A DNA stretch of 60,000 nt from Liolophura sinensis. Lineage: Eukaryota > Mollusca > Polyplacophora > Chitonida > Chitonidae. Every line of letters starts with the position of its first letter. The first letter of the stretch is position 1. The stretch is from the NCBI RefSeq assembly GCF_032854445.1, contig NC_088297.1, positions 11,000,163 through 11,060,162 on the forward strand, written 5' to 3'. Both the position numbers and the translations under genes were made by a program. Positions 42,140-54,596 of this stretch are shown piece after piece. The notes beneath the pieces were generated by a model. That model was not told the origin of the DNA. It saw nothing but the letters and a program-made list of their open reading frames with translations, and searched no databases.

Positions 42140-42197
<58 letters not shown>
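42140..42197. repeat. (TA)n microsatellite
   Basis: Pure TA tract of about 58 bases, followed within 20 bases by a SINE tail fragment (42213-42263). Confidence 0.97.
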
Positions 42198-42198
<1 letters not shown>

Positions 42199-42212
42199 CT
42201 TTGCAATATATA

Positions 42213-42263
42213 GTGAAAATTCTTGAGAATTATGTCAAACAACAATCAAATAAATAAATAAAT
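42213..42263 (+). repeat. SINE 3' tail fragment
   Basis: Reads gtgaaaattcttgagaatta, then aacaatcaaataaataaata, close to the family A end in plus orientation. Confidence 0.7.
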
Positions 42264-43470
42264 CCAATCATTAACACAATTCTGGGTAGTGACTGTTGTT
42301 CATTTTCTCACGAATTCCTGACCGCAGGATGGATGATAAATGGTCCCAATGTCCAATATTTTTGAAAATTTATTAACAACGTTGTAAATCAATCAAACAC
42401 TGCGACTCGGAATCTGACGATGACAGTTAAGTCGTTTGTCATTATCAACATCGTTGTAAATATTTTATCCTTTCTATACTGACAAAACAATGGGCACGAT
42501 GACAGGTTTGTATTAAGCCCGCGTACATAACAGAAAAAAATATTAAAATTATAACAATTTGAAAAACGTGGAATTTAGAAAACTTTTTCCCATATATTTG
42601 TCAACATTGTAGTAAACAATGTACTTCATAAGCTGCTGCTTAGTGTAATAGGCTTATTTTGCTATAAATTCAGTTATGCTTTTCGTGAAATACTGCTTTG
42701 CGTGTGATTTATATTCTTTGAAATTACAGTATATGTTGGATAAAATTGTTACCACTTGAAATTTATTTTGTGGAATATATATAATGGTGAATGTTGAAAT
42801 ACAAATCGTTTAACGTTGCGATAAATTCAAAACAGCATGTGTTCTAACACCGTGATGTTCGTTCACACATTAATCTCTAGCAGCAGGCTAACGTTATAGG
42901 TAGAAGCAATTAAGCAATGTCTGCCGTAATAAGGTGTGTTGGGGCAGTGTTTATGACTTACCTGAAGTCTTCAAGCACCACACAGGATACAGAGGACACC
43001 AGTCACCTGTCGATGCAATTAGTGTGACAGACATAATTCCTGGGATGTTCAATAGAAAAACAGTTAGCATTGTAAACACGAACAAAAATAACGGTAACAC
43101 TTCAACGTGTCAACGACACCGAAATAGCGTCACAACATCATAGAGAGTCGGGTAATGCGCGGGCCTGAGCAAGAGCCACGCCTTGACGCCTGTCACCGTA
43201 AGGTCAAGTGAAGGGAGGTTGGCATTTTGATGGCTTACTGTCACCCAAGCGTGAAAACGGATATATTGAGCTGATGGGAACATAAAAATGATCGAACATC
43301 AACAAAGAGGACGAATTCCATTTATCCAACAATGGCATGAAATTAAAACATAACTCTTTTCTCTGTGAATTGAAAATCAGTACATTTTAAGAAAATCTAG
43401 CTTGTATTCACGCAGAACCTTGATGCTGTTTCCGAATGTGTAATGTACGTATGGTGGAAATAGGAGCTAC
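42264..43470. other. Intergenic sequence, nothing recognised
   Basis: AT-rich with no clear repeat copies or coding frames. Confidence 0.5.
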
Positions 43471-43770
43471 AGTCGGAAACCCGATTCAACGCTCGCGCCA
43501 GGTGCAGTGGGTCACATGACCTGAGCAATCTGTCGAAACCATGACGGCACGCGCGCCGGTTGTCAAGGCATTGTTCACTTGCCTATGACACCGCGTTGTT
43601 GTGAACACAAGATAATAGAATTTCGGAAAGTCCCTGTCTGCCGTGAGACGTGCTCGCGCGTCGTCTGCGCATGCCAAGTCGTGTCACGTGCACCTGTAGT
43701 CGCGTGCCGCTGTATAAGATACTTTATCCCATTGTTCTATCAGAGGTTGACACGAGCCCTTTCCCGTTAA
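43471..43770. promoter_or_regulatory. CpG-rich non-repeat patch, candidate cis-regulatory element
   Basis: Stands out from the AT-rich background by many CpG and CGCG words (cacgcgcgcc, ctcgcgcgtcgtctgcgc), with E-boxes cacgtg and caggtg and a gataa word. No SINE or MITE match and no plausible coding frame. Regulatory role is inference only. Confidence 0.35.
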
Positions 43771-44625
43771 TATTTGATTAAGAAAGACTAAGTGGAAAGT
43801 CGAGACGCAAATCAGCTGGTGAAGAGCTTGTCTATCCCTCCGTTAATAAAGTGTATGACATCCCATATACGCGTCTGATATGGGGACATATTTATTGCGC
43901 AGATAAGCCTGTCGAAGTTGACCTAATAATGTGGGAGATGTCGCTTTAGAGCGTTCCCACAAACTGCTGCATAGCCCGTCATGCAACGCACATGTGCATG
44001 ACGTAATGATAAAGGCTGCAAGAACTGTTCCTGTCAAATACTCGGTAAACACCACCGTAGTATCTTTCTGTTTGAAGTATTTGCTTTAAATCTGTCTTAT
44101 ATTTAAGCAAACCCAATTTTTCTTTCCTTTGTTTCATATGGCTGATTGAATTGATCGAAATCGTCGTTTATCGAGAATGTCTTATAAAGCAACCTGACCA
44201 TTTCTGTCTTTCTCGTTTACAAAGGCGTAACACTCAGAACGGACGAGTTGCTTGAAAGGCTTTTTGCATAAATGAAAAAGTTCACCCTATTAATTTTATA
44301 TGTTACAGAGAAAAAGTGTCACCACATACCACGCGCAAGTTTTAACTGTACTGAAAACAAACACCACAGAGCTCACGTGGCAAACCTTTCCAGTTCCGTA
44401 TATGTATTATACGGTTTGATTATAGAGGATCCTATAACGGTGCTGCCATCGCGCTTGTATAAAGGGAGGACAAAACATAAAAATGATGCACACGTCCTAT
44501 GAAAAAGATTTTTGTGAATATATGACACGAATTTTTTATTTCAAGGAGAATATGACATCTAAAAACAGTTCTTAGGTCTTTATACAAAGAAATGTGCGTA
44601 TGGAATGTAAAACAGTCTGTCTATA

Positions 44626-45010
44626 AATTATGTCGTTAGGGAGTGATTGAGTGCTTGGGGTTTAACGTCGTACTCAACAATTTTTAAGTCGTATGACGAC
44701 GAAGGAATCCTTGGAGTGCATGTAATGTGGCTCCTTGTTACAGAACGGATTTCCACCGCTCTTTTATCTAGTGCTGCTTCACTGAGACGCCTTACGGAAG
44801 CAAAGCATGCCGCCCCGCCCAAGCCATTATACTCATACGGGTCAACCAGTCGTTGTATTATCCCCTTCATGCAGAACGCCAAGCGAGAAAGTTACAACTT
44901 CCTCTTTTAAAGTCTTAGGTGTGACTCGACCTAGGATTGACCCTGGATTTACCGCTCGCGAAGAGGTCGTTCTACCAACTGTACTATCGGGGCCGGTAAT
45001 TATGTTGTTA
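44626..45010 (-). repeat. SINE family B, full-length, with target-site duplication
   Basis: The SINE is 44639-44997 between aattatgtcgtta (44626) and aattatgttgtta (44998), 13 bp with one difference. Reversed, its head is ccggccccgatagtacagtt, with taaatccagggtcaatcc as a B-box-like part, then the family body, and the tail acgacgttaaaccccaagca. Confidence 0.94.
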
Positions 45011-45551
45011 CCCTGCACATTTATAATATTGACTATATGTTTAAACATGTGAAATGTTTACGATAACAAAAACATTTACACTTTTATCGACCTTTTACGC
45101 TTAATATAAACACTGTTTACTGGACTGTTTGTGTTTACTGAAAATATCCGCCACATTACTGTATACAAACATTTCACAAGTTTACTGTAATATACACATC
45201 TCTTTAGACGGTAAACATTGTTTTTTTTTATTAATAACCACAAGGACGCATTTCTCAAATGTAACAGAAATATGGTTAAAAACGAAACACTTATTTTTAC
45301 TGTGAACCGTTGGTATATCGGTATCAAAAGGCTAGACTGCAGAATCAATCCCATCCATCTATGTTAAAGACGTATTCCATTTCAGAGGCTGTTCTCCCTC
45401 TGCATACACACAAAATCTACAGTAAGCGTTAAACACGACGATTTTACACCGGTAAACTTTAATTCTTCCAATTTTAGGACAGATAATGGTTGTGATGAAA
45501 GCAAAAATTTACAATTCTCTCTCAGCTTTTCAGATAAGTTAAGATTTGCAT

Positions 45552-45685
45552 ATGTTGTTCATTAATTTTTATTTATTTATTTGATTTCTTTTTGACGCCG
45601 TACCCAAGAATATTTCACTTATACCACTGCGGCCAGCATTATGGTGGGAGGAAACAGGGTAGAGACCCGGGAATGTTGTTCATTA
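45552..45685 (-). repeat. SINE family A, strongly 5'-truncated, with perfect target-site duplication
   Basis: Only the 3' part of the SINE (45565-45672) is present, bounded by perfect 13-bp repeats atgttgttcatta. It ends at the body motif acagggtagagacccggg. The intact duplication shows truncation occurred at insertion, not later. Confidence 0.94.
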
Positions 45686-46600
45686 GTTGTACTAGCCATG
45701 TGGGAATAGGGAAACTGTGTATTGCATCTTACATGTATATAGTGTATATAAAAAGAGCAGAAGAGATGAAGGGAAAATGAAATGTGTTACATTATATAGA
45801 TCTTATGTTTGTATTGTCTGGCTTTGCACTTTTGGTTATATGCTGGAAAACTATGATGATCAAAGATGATTTTAAAAATTTGTCTTATTTAGACTTTTGC
45901 CCGCTTTTGTTTATCCCGTTCATGCTCATTAAGCATGGCTTGTATAATAATTATCCAGACTCTATTCAGTCGGAAAACGTACCCATTTTCGAACTGCATA
46001 ATATGAGTCATTTAGTGGAGACAGACTTTAAGCATTGATTGACCTTCTATTCAAAAGGACAACAGCATCGAATTTTAATTGAATGCAACAAAAACATCAA
46101 CAAACGGTTTCGTTTATGAACTGAAAAAGACAAAACATGAGCAAATATCTTCTTTGTAGAGAGTAAAGAGAATAACCCTAATCTAATTACGCGGCTAATT
46201 ATTTTAAGGGGACGAGAGTTTTTGATTGTAGATATTAAACTATTTGTGTGGCTGTGTCTAGCTGTCACTTGACAGGTATCTGGAAATAATTTATGCACAT
46301 CCCTCGCTTTGCCTGTCTTAATGACGGATGATTTAATTAATATTTTTAATAGTCTTTTAATTACTTTTTTGATGTTATGTAAATACTCAAATTGAAATCT
46401 GGCATACTCTCTGCTAATATTGCTTTGGTCGATGTTTGTTTATTGGTTACCTTCATATATGCTTTATTTCGCTTTTGCAGCGAATTCTTCGTTATTTGAA
46501 AACACGAATAAATTTGAGGTATCGAACGTTTCAGCAACTCTGACAAAATCAACATAAACCTTTGACAACAAGAATACACTTCTTCATATACGATACATAT
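45686..46600. other. Intergenic sequence, nothing recognised
   Basis: A frame of 84 codons at 45784-46038 starts with a hydrophobic stretch but has no family resemblance or gene context; it is not called. Confidence 0.5.
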
Positions 46601-46601
46601 A

Positions 46602-46870
46602 TACCCTAAAAAAAATAAATGATATGTTAAATTTAACACAAAATCTGTTGTCCGAGTGATGCTGGCATGTATTCCGCTATTGTAGCTGGTTATTCCGTTA
46701 TAGCACACTTTAACTTCAGCATTACTCCAGCATAAAGATTTTATTAGACTCACAGGATATTATGTTAAATATTACACAGTTATTTTGGTACATATATGAC
46801 AGAATACATTTTAGCACCACTCAGAGAACAGACTGTCCGTTACAATTTACAGATTATTTTTTTGAGTGTA
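46602..46870. repeat. MITE family M2, diverged copy with TA flanks
   Basis: Element 46604-46868 has ends ccctaaaaaaaataaatg and, reversed, cactcaaaaaaataatctgt, with ctgttgtccgagtgatgctg inside as in the copy at 41302. TA flanks both ends. Confidence 0.8.
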
Positions 46871-46965
46871 CATATGTGTATATACAGGTTCATCTTTGTA
46901 TAATCAAAAAAAGATATGCAGAAACTCAAAATAAATAAACAAGTAATATTATGTATCTTCATATC

Positions 46966-47300
46966 ATTTATTTACGCCATACTCAAGAATATTTCACTTA
47001 TATACGAAGGCGGCCAAAATTATAGTCGGCAGTGCCCGGGAGGGATGTTGGGGGGGGGGGGGGGGAGGATACTCACAACCATCTGCAGGTTGCTGACAGA
47101 TCGTCTCACGAACGCTTTAAGTATCTTATAGGGTTATTCATTTTCACTTATATACGAAGGCGGCCAAAATTATAGTCGGCAGTGCCCGGGAGGGATGGTG
47201 GGGAAGTGGGAGGGCTGGGGGGTTGTACTCACGACCATCTGCAGGTTGCTGATAGATCGTCTCACGAACGCTTTAAGTATCTTACAGGGTTATTCATTTC
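46966..47300 (-). repeat. SINE family A fragment with 150-bp tandem duplication
   Basis: A truncated SINE tail plus body and adjacent non-SINE sequence is duplicated: ttcacttatatacgaaggcg starts at 46993 and 47143, period 150. Copies differ by a G run of about 13 at 47051 versus a G-rich ggtggggaagtgggagg. Confidence 0.88.
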
Positions 47301-47424
47301 TACATGCAATTATTATTGATAGTTCGTTTCAACACATGACGTACAATATGCGCCTCATGGGCTTATGTGATTCGTGAAATATACGGTAAATGAACTGTTA
47401 ATTTTATTGGCCACGACATATACC

Positions 47425-47704
47425 TATGTCTCGAGGTTAGCGCGTTAGCGCAGCGTAATGACCTAGGAGCATCTCACCATTGCGGTCGCTGTGAGTTCAA
47501 ATCCAGCTCATGCTGGCTTCCTCTCCCGCTTCCTCTCCGTACGTGGTAAGGTTTGGCAGCAACCTGCGGATGGTTATGGGTTTCCCCCGGGCCCTGCCCG
47601 GTTTCCTCCCACTATAATGCTGGCCGCCGTCGTATAAGTGAAATATTCTTGAGTACGGCGTAAAACATCAATCAAATAAATAAACAAATAATTAAATATG
47701 TCTC
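47425..47704 (+). repeat. SINE family A, 5'-truncated, with short target-site duplication
   Basis: The SINE runs 47433-47696, starting inside the head at gaggttagcgcgttagcgca. The 8-bp repeat tatgtctc at 47425 and 47697 flanks it. The body has an extra 13-bp duplication cttcctctcccgcttcctct. Confidence 0.85.
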
Positions 47705-47729
47705 AAACTTGTCAAAGTGTTTTGTTATT

Positions 47730-47890
47730 TTATTGACGAATTGGTTGTTTTTTGACACCATATTTAAAAATCTTTCGTCTATGTATGTGATAGCTGACAC
47801 TGTTATGTGTGAAGGAAACCGGAGTGTCTATATAAGGTATAAACCAGCGACCTTTGCCAAGTTACTGGCGAACTTTTTTCTCAAGTATGA
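47730..47890 (-). repeat. Degenerate SINE remnant
   Basis: Tail-like tttgacaccatatttaaaaa, then gtgaaggaaaccggagtgtc and agcgacctttgccaagttac, the order of a reversed SINE body. Confidence 0.5.
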
Positions 47891-47924
47891 CGTACCCACT
47901 TACACGTCATATTGATGGAAGGTA

Positions 47925-48115
47925 AAGGTGGTCTTCTAGACCTCTATAATAAACTGTAAGTAACATCACTGCATTTGCTCATCTCATTCTGCATGATTAA
48001 ATCACGGTGCTTCAGGGAGCACGTGATTCGCTACTATTCAGTCATTTTCACGAACAATTAGAATAAAAGCCTGAGATAAATTGACAAGAGGCTCTATTTC
48101 ACTGGTTAAAGGAGA
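47925..48115 (+). repeat. Interspersed repeat family C
   Basis: Has taacatcactgcatttgctc, cacgaacaattagaataaaa and gacaagaggctctatttcac, collinear with 33790-33970, and stops at ggttaaagg. Confidence 0.7.
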
Positions 48116-51100
48116 AGAAAACTTAAATATCAAACAAATACCACTGAAAAGAGTATGCATTTTCTCGCAGGTGCATGCCATAAAAAATTCTAATATGTAC
48201 CTCAAGTTGATAAATTATAAATAAAATCAGCGCCAAAATATTCTAGGCCCAGTTATTCGAAAGTGTATTAGCTAATACTGGTATTAAGTCATATTTAGGT
48301 GGCCAAGCACTCTGTGCTGAGACATCTATTGAAATCGTTCGGATTTTTATTATTTTTCTTTCGTTTTCTTCAAGCCTTTCAAAAAGCTTGAAGAGGTGTA
48401 AAAATAAAACTTTCATTGAATGTTGTTGAAATTTGGCGATTTTATGACAAGGTTACGAGGCAGTTTTTACCTGTTTTTGATTAACTTTGGTCACGTGACA
48501 TGGTAGCCATCTTGGATTTTGTTCAAAACCTTTAAAAATCTTCTCAAGAAGCAACAAATGGATTCTTTTGACATTTAATGTACTTGTAGAGTGATCCCAG
48601 TTAGAGTAAGTTTGCAAAACTCTTGGACATTCATCGAAAGCTTTGGAAGCTAGCCATTGATCGAAATTATGACGTCATAAAATGTGTCTAATTTGGAATA
48701 TATTTTCATGTATTCTAGTGTATTTGACAACGCTGATTCCGAATCTGCCTTCTGATTTTGTCTATCTTTGTAACTTTTTGAGATATGGTCAAAAGCTTTT
48801 TCTAGTTACGTAATTTCAATGGCATGTAACTCGACAAAATTGCACTAAATTGTAGCCCAAGACATGCCCTTTCTGCGACATTCCAACGGATTTGAGCTAT
48901 GATCAATAGTTTTCTCGCTAAAAATGTTTAAATGACACCATCCTACTTTAGAAATAGAAATGCAAGCCTGTGCATTTAACGTGCACTTTGGAGGTAACTG
49001 TGTATTACTATACATATGCTGCATGATTGCGCGTAAAACCAGCCCTGTTCACAATGCATCATGGGTAATTCTCAACAATATTTAGCCAAACTCAGCAACA
49101 AATGCAGTTCTTCAAAGTCAAAGTATAACAGCAGCAGTTTTAGTTCATATTTATTGTAATGTTACACCATCTTTTCTAGACTAAGTACAAAATCGAAGAC
49201 TTAGCTTTAAGTTAAATCTGGTATTAAGTCCTAAGCCAGTTTTGAGCAACGTGGCCCAGAGAATAAACGTATAAAACTGTAGAAACGGCCACATGACCAT
49301 CGTCGACTCCATGAACAGCGTGCCCAGGGGAATCTACAAATCCCCTGTCCATTAAAAGGCAGGGTTAAACCTGCACCTCGCGTGTCTTGTGGGGAGCAAT
49401 CGCGCACCTTACCGCACATACCTACATTTTAAGCGTTGGTCCAGCCGGAGAGGATCAGTTCCTGATCTGTGAACTTTCGGTCGCTTCATCGGCTGTTGAT
49501 TTCAACACACATTGCTTTAAACACACATTAAAACTGACAACCATCGTAGTATATAAATAAGTAAAAATATCTTGAGTATATAAATGCATGTTGTTAAACA
49601 CAATGCAACTGCGTTGTAAAACAAAAGTCGTACTATACGTCCCTCGAAGAAAAGAGTATAATTATCACTTTATGCAGTTACTGTTATACATTGGAAACAC
49701 CTGTATGGTGATATGAGATAAAAGATTGTACCCTATTGATGCAACTATCTCTTGGTTAACCTTCACTCGTTATTACTAAAATATTACACTAAATATAAAT
49801 ATTTCGTTTTTAAACATGTTTCTGTTATCGTTTGGAAACCGGTCCTGGTTGCTGTGGTACCTGTGGTTAGTAGTAACTAAGGAAATGTGTTTATTATAGT
49901 AAACATGTCAGATGTTTACATGGTCAGGTGGTGGGTGTTTTTAATGACCATACGCAAATACTGCAACGAACATGACTGTGTTTAAAATAAGTGTAAAAAG
50001 CCTATAAAGATGTAAACGAGTTTACTATAATAAACATGCGACATGTTCACATGGTAAAAATAGCTTTTTATGAAAAAGAAAACACCAGAAAACAAATTCC
50101 GAATTGTGACAGAAATGTGTTTAAAAACGAAACAACTTTACTTTATTTATGCAGCATATAGACAGGCTTTTTGCGATTGTTTGACATCCTAATACTCGGT
50201 ACAGCCCTCTGTCGTCGCAATGATTAATTAATATTTCAGGTAATAACTATCACAGACATTTTAATATATAAATATTAATACGTGTAATATTTCTCAGCGT
50301 TTGCGATTTTATATTCTTATAGATGCCATATCGGGCTATTCTATAAACTATATAATTACGGCCAGTTTCGCGTACGCTTTACCAGTGCCAGTTTTTTAAT
50401 TGATTCCTAGAGCGATATGTATAGCTACCTCTGCATGTTAACGAGGTATATAGATGCAATTGCGGCGATTATTGAATGTGTATTTTTTTTCTTCGATTCA
50501 TAACGCGGTTGTGACAATTTCTGTCAGATTTTCATTTCAGCCAACGCTTTTATTGATCCAAAAATCCCTCCAGTATAAATTCAATTCATTTGGTCCCTAA
50601 ACGAATTCAAGCTATATAACGTACAGTTAATGCGCTTCGCTTACAACGGGAGTTGTATAAATTTATTTTTGCCTTTGTTATCAATTCCGGACTGAAAACC
50701 GAGTGATTCGGCCAAAGTCTTTTCTATAGACTGTGTAACCCAGACCCACGTGTCGGCCATATGCTAAAGGTTACCTTCGTATTCTTTTAAAGAATACCTT
50801 ACAGTTGATTAGGCATTAATATGGACAGGTAACAAAAGTCAAGGTAGGCTTATAACGAGGGGCTTGGAGATCATTTGCCTTTTCAAACATCTCTGTATAT
50901 ATCCACGTCGAGTTAAGTTTAATTCACCCGTTCTCCCCCCACTTCCTACGATTCCCAACCAGTCACGAACATCTGTATGGACAAACGAGTTCAGTATAAA
51001 AATAAAACCACAACACTATATGTCGTCAATATGAGTCCTGTCAGGCCAACGGTTGATGTATATATTTCTAATCGTCGTAATCAAATAATATTTCAGACAA

Positions 51101-51330
51101 AAGATAATTTTAATGCTAATTCTATATAAACTGCCTTGAATTAAATTTTTACAGATTCAGTGTTGACTGGCATGCATGGTATCATGAATATACATGAATA
51201 ACATCTCACTAATGTATTGGCAAACATCTGTATATAATATTAAAACTTGTATTGTACTTGTTATATAAACAGAGAACGTGGTTAAACTACGGAAATCAAA
51301 GTATTGTAGGCTGTGGATAGCGTGCAAAAT
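48116..51330. other. Intergenic sequence without identified gene
   Basis: No SINE or MITE copy from the window's families was found. Words such as ctggtattaagtc occur at 48277 and 49218, and cacgtgacatggtagccatc at 48493 resembles high-copy interspersed repeats, so part may be an unrecognised element. From 49440 it is AT-rich with nothing recognised. Confidence 0.4.
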
Positions 51331-51332
51331 TC

Positions 51333-51420
51333 ACTTATTTATTTGATTGATATTTAAAGCTGAACTCAAGAACATTTCACTTGTATAAGATGGCGGCCAG
51401 CATTATGGTGTGAGACAACT
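51333..51420 (-). repeat. SINE family A 3' fragment
   Basis: Reads cttatttatttgattgatat, then gatggcggccagcattatgg, and then ends. Older than other fragments by substitution level. Confidence 0.75.
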
Positions 51421-51892
51421 GGCCACGTCAGCAAAAATGTGTCTGTAAGCGTTTGGATCTGTTTTAGCTCCCGCTCCCTAAATAATTCAGGTCACATCTT
51501 TTGTTATCTTTTCTTTTAATGAAAAATGGACCGATTTCACCAAACCATTTCTGACTTAAGTCAAGATCTTAAATCTTATTTTTTATTGTTAGAGATTAAA
51601 ATTTTGTCCGCCTCATCAATGTTATCTTAAGACAAATGTGTCTAAATTTCAACTTCCATTAACAAAACTGAGTATTGTGAAGAAGTTTTAAATTTTGACT
51701 TCAGTCACGAACGGCTCTGTGGACTCGGCCCCTGGTCTTTGGGAATTTGAATTCGGACATTGCTTTACCGCTCGATGATCTGAGCTGTTATTTGGATATT
51801 TCCCGGCTACAGAGTATTATGTATGTCTCTAACCAATTTATTACATGAGCTTGTGTTTATTTGGTTTACTTATCCATTGAGTATATAAGTAA

Positions 51893-52053
51893 CAATATAA
51901 TTTATTTATTTATTTGATTGGTGTTTTACGCCGTACTCAAGAATATTTCACTTATACGACGGCGGACAGCATTATGGTGGGTGGAAACCGGGCAGAGCCC
52001 GGGGGAAACCCACGAACATCCACACGTTGCTGGCAGACCTACCATATAATTAT
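51893..52053 (-). repeat. SINE family A, 5'-truncated, with short flanking repeat
   Basis: The copy (about 51901-52043) runs from the tail to cgttgctggcagaccta and stops. It is bounded by atataatt(t/a)at at about 51895 and 52044, a probable target-site duplication. Confidence 0.82.
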
Positions 52054-52225
52054 ATACCCGTGTACATATATACGAGTCTATCATATGTTTGTTTTTGCTT
52101 GTCGCGTGCAACATTGAACAGAATGGAAAGAATCAACCATCCGTTCAGGGTGTCTCGCAACCTTGCTCATATATGGATAATTTGAAAGCCAGGAAGCTGA
52201 GTTATAGGCTAATATAGACGATATA

Positions 52226-52465
52226 GAATAATTTATTAATTTTAACAGAGTGTTTGTTGCCTGAGTGATGTTAATATTTATTCTGTTATTATAACATAAT
52301 ACCGTGTCATATTCAACGTAATATCCCGTTAGTCTGACAGAATCTTTGTTTTGAATTAACAGAGCATGTGTGTTATATATTACAGAATAATCTACTGCAA
52401 CAATAGAATATATCGAAGCATTACTCAGTCAACAGATTTTCTGTTAAATTTAATTTTTGTGAGAA
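52226..52465. repeat. MITE family M2, diverged copy
   Basis: Shares ttaattttaacagagtgttt, tgcctgagtgatgtta and the inverted attactcagtcaacagattt end with the copy at 41302. A further half-arm (aaaataatctgttaaattta) is at 52701-52721. Confidence 0.78.
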
Positions 52466-54320
52466 CCAGGAAAACAATGTATATGTGTACACATGATGCT
52501 GTTTTATTTTATCTCCCGTATTATGAAAGTATCAAATGATTAACGCCACCAATGATTTTGCCATTTCTTGCACAATATACATATATCCGGAAAAAAAAAA
52601 ACAGTTGCCACACTGATATTTTGCTACATTGCAATATGCAGTGCTTACATGCATACATATAAACACGTAGAAATGATTTTACGTCGATGCGTTACTCTCA
52701 GAAAATAATCTGTTAAATTTAATAAAACATTTCTTACATGTAATGTTAGAAATAAGAGGCTCACTCTCCACATTGCGGATTTGTCCGGCGCGATCTCCAC
52801 GTTCGGGATTTATTCGCCGCATTATACCTGTATCTTAGAGCTCTTCGATTAGCAATTGTTTCTAAATTGATCGCCCCGCGGTTGGACTGTGGACAAAGGT
52901 AATTTGGCTCGATGTACTACAGAGTTTTTTTCCTGTCCGTCCGTTAATTGATATGGCATTCGCGTGGTGGGAAAGGCCGTCCGGCGTTTGTCTCACACGT
53001 TCGGATGACAGGCGAGTCTAAACCCTTCCAGATGACAGGGGTCGAGGGTGCATGCTATGAGAATACTGCACCAAGATGGGAATGCCTCAAATTCTCCGCC
53101 ACTAGAGAGAAACAAGGCATAGTGGAATAGGCCTCTGAGAAATACAAACTTATCGAGCCAGTGGATTCAGCGCATGAAACGCTCTATAATACCTCAGTTC
53201 ATCCTGGACATCTTTTTGTCAGGCATAGTGTTGGTTAAAACGATACTGTCCTGATGTACCCCCCCCCCCCGCCCCACTCCCCACCATCGTGGATTTTCGA
53301 CTCGTCCACTGGTTAATATTTGTCGCGTGTTAATTATCCAATCAATTCTTGTTTCACCGGGGGTAGCTCGCGGCCAGCGCGTGAAAGGCATACGACTAGA
53401 ATTCTCACGTTAAAAAGAAAAAGAATTCGGAATATTCATTATAAATTATTCAGGCTTTAAATATGGAATCATATTGTGGAAAAGGGGATTGCACGCTGAG
53501 TGTCGTCGACGAGTACGTTTTAGGAAACATGTCGTTATCATCGTGCTCAACCGCACATGATCAAGCCCACCATGATCAGCCTCTGCTGTTTTTTTTTTTT
53601 TTGTTTTTTTTTTTTTTTTTCAAATAAAACATGTCAATAAATTAAATATGCTATAACTAAAAACATTAGACGTCCCTAACACCAGACCAGTTAGGATCGT
53701 TACCACATTTGTTTAATGTGCGGGAAGACCAGGGTTCCCCCCGGACTCCTGAAACAAAACTAATTTTTTACATCACATCCTCAAATAATAGAAGAAGTGA
53801 GAAAATTAGTCGATCTGATAATACTTCTTACAGCGCATGCATCACTCTCTACGTTCGCTTTACATCACTGACATCACTAGCAATCCTCCAAAGACATCTT
53901 GAACAACGCCTATGTTACTCGGATCACGGTGATGAGACAGGGAGTGATGCCGGAAAACAACCCTTTCCTGTGTTTATACTTGACACATATGCATTCTGTT
54001 TATGTATAAAAGTATGCACAATATGATTGTAAAGGACACCTGAAACAATTGTAGATGAATGCTAATAACAGGTCGGTGGGAGGATATTAGTCATGAGACA
54101 AGACCAAAACAACCCCACGTGCTTCGCGCTGGCGCCAAAGTCAAGCTTGTCTAGTGGTGGAAGTGATGTATAGTTAACATAGTGAGCTGCACATGCACTA
54201 TACGAGGTATGCGATCCAATATTGGTAAACAGTAATCGGGTTGGGTGTAGTGGAAGGTGTCGTATAACGGTTTTGTGTGTGTGTGTGTGATAGATCAGTG
54301 AGTTAGCACTATTTTTTCAA
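52466..54320. other. Intergenic sequence without identified gene
   Basis: Holds homopolymer runs (C at 53261-53270, T at 53589-53620), a short TG tract near 54276-54289 and one arm related to the element at 4625 (about 54135-54215). The 52750-53130 stretch is relatively G+C-rich. No coding gene recognised. Confidence 0.45.
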
Positions 54321-54329
54321 AACAAGACA

Positions 54330-54596
54330 ACCAATGATTTATTTATTTGATTGGTGTTTTACACCGTACTCAAGAATATTTCACTTATACGTGGGCGACC
54401 AGCATTATGGTGGGAGAAAACCGGGCAGAGCCCGGGGGAAACCCACGACCATCCGGAGGTTGCTAGGGGACCTTCCCACGTATGGTTGTAGAGGAAGCCA
54501 GCATGAATTGGACTTGTACTCACAGCGGCAGCATTCGTGAGTGGCGCATGGGTCATTACGCTGCGCTAGCGCGCTAACCAACTGAGCCACCAATGA
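54330..54596 (-). repeat. SINE family A, full-length, with target-site duplication
   Basis: The SINE is 54338-54588, flanked by accaatga at 54330 and 54589. Head, body and tail are all present; the body carries ccttcccacgtatgg. Confidence 0.93.

Noticed and set aside
46361-46753. 130-codon minus-strand frame
   Set aside because: It runs into a MITE copy and has no recognised domain.
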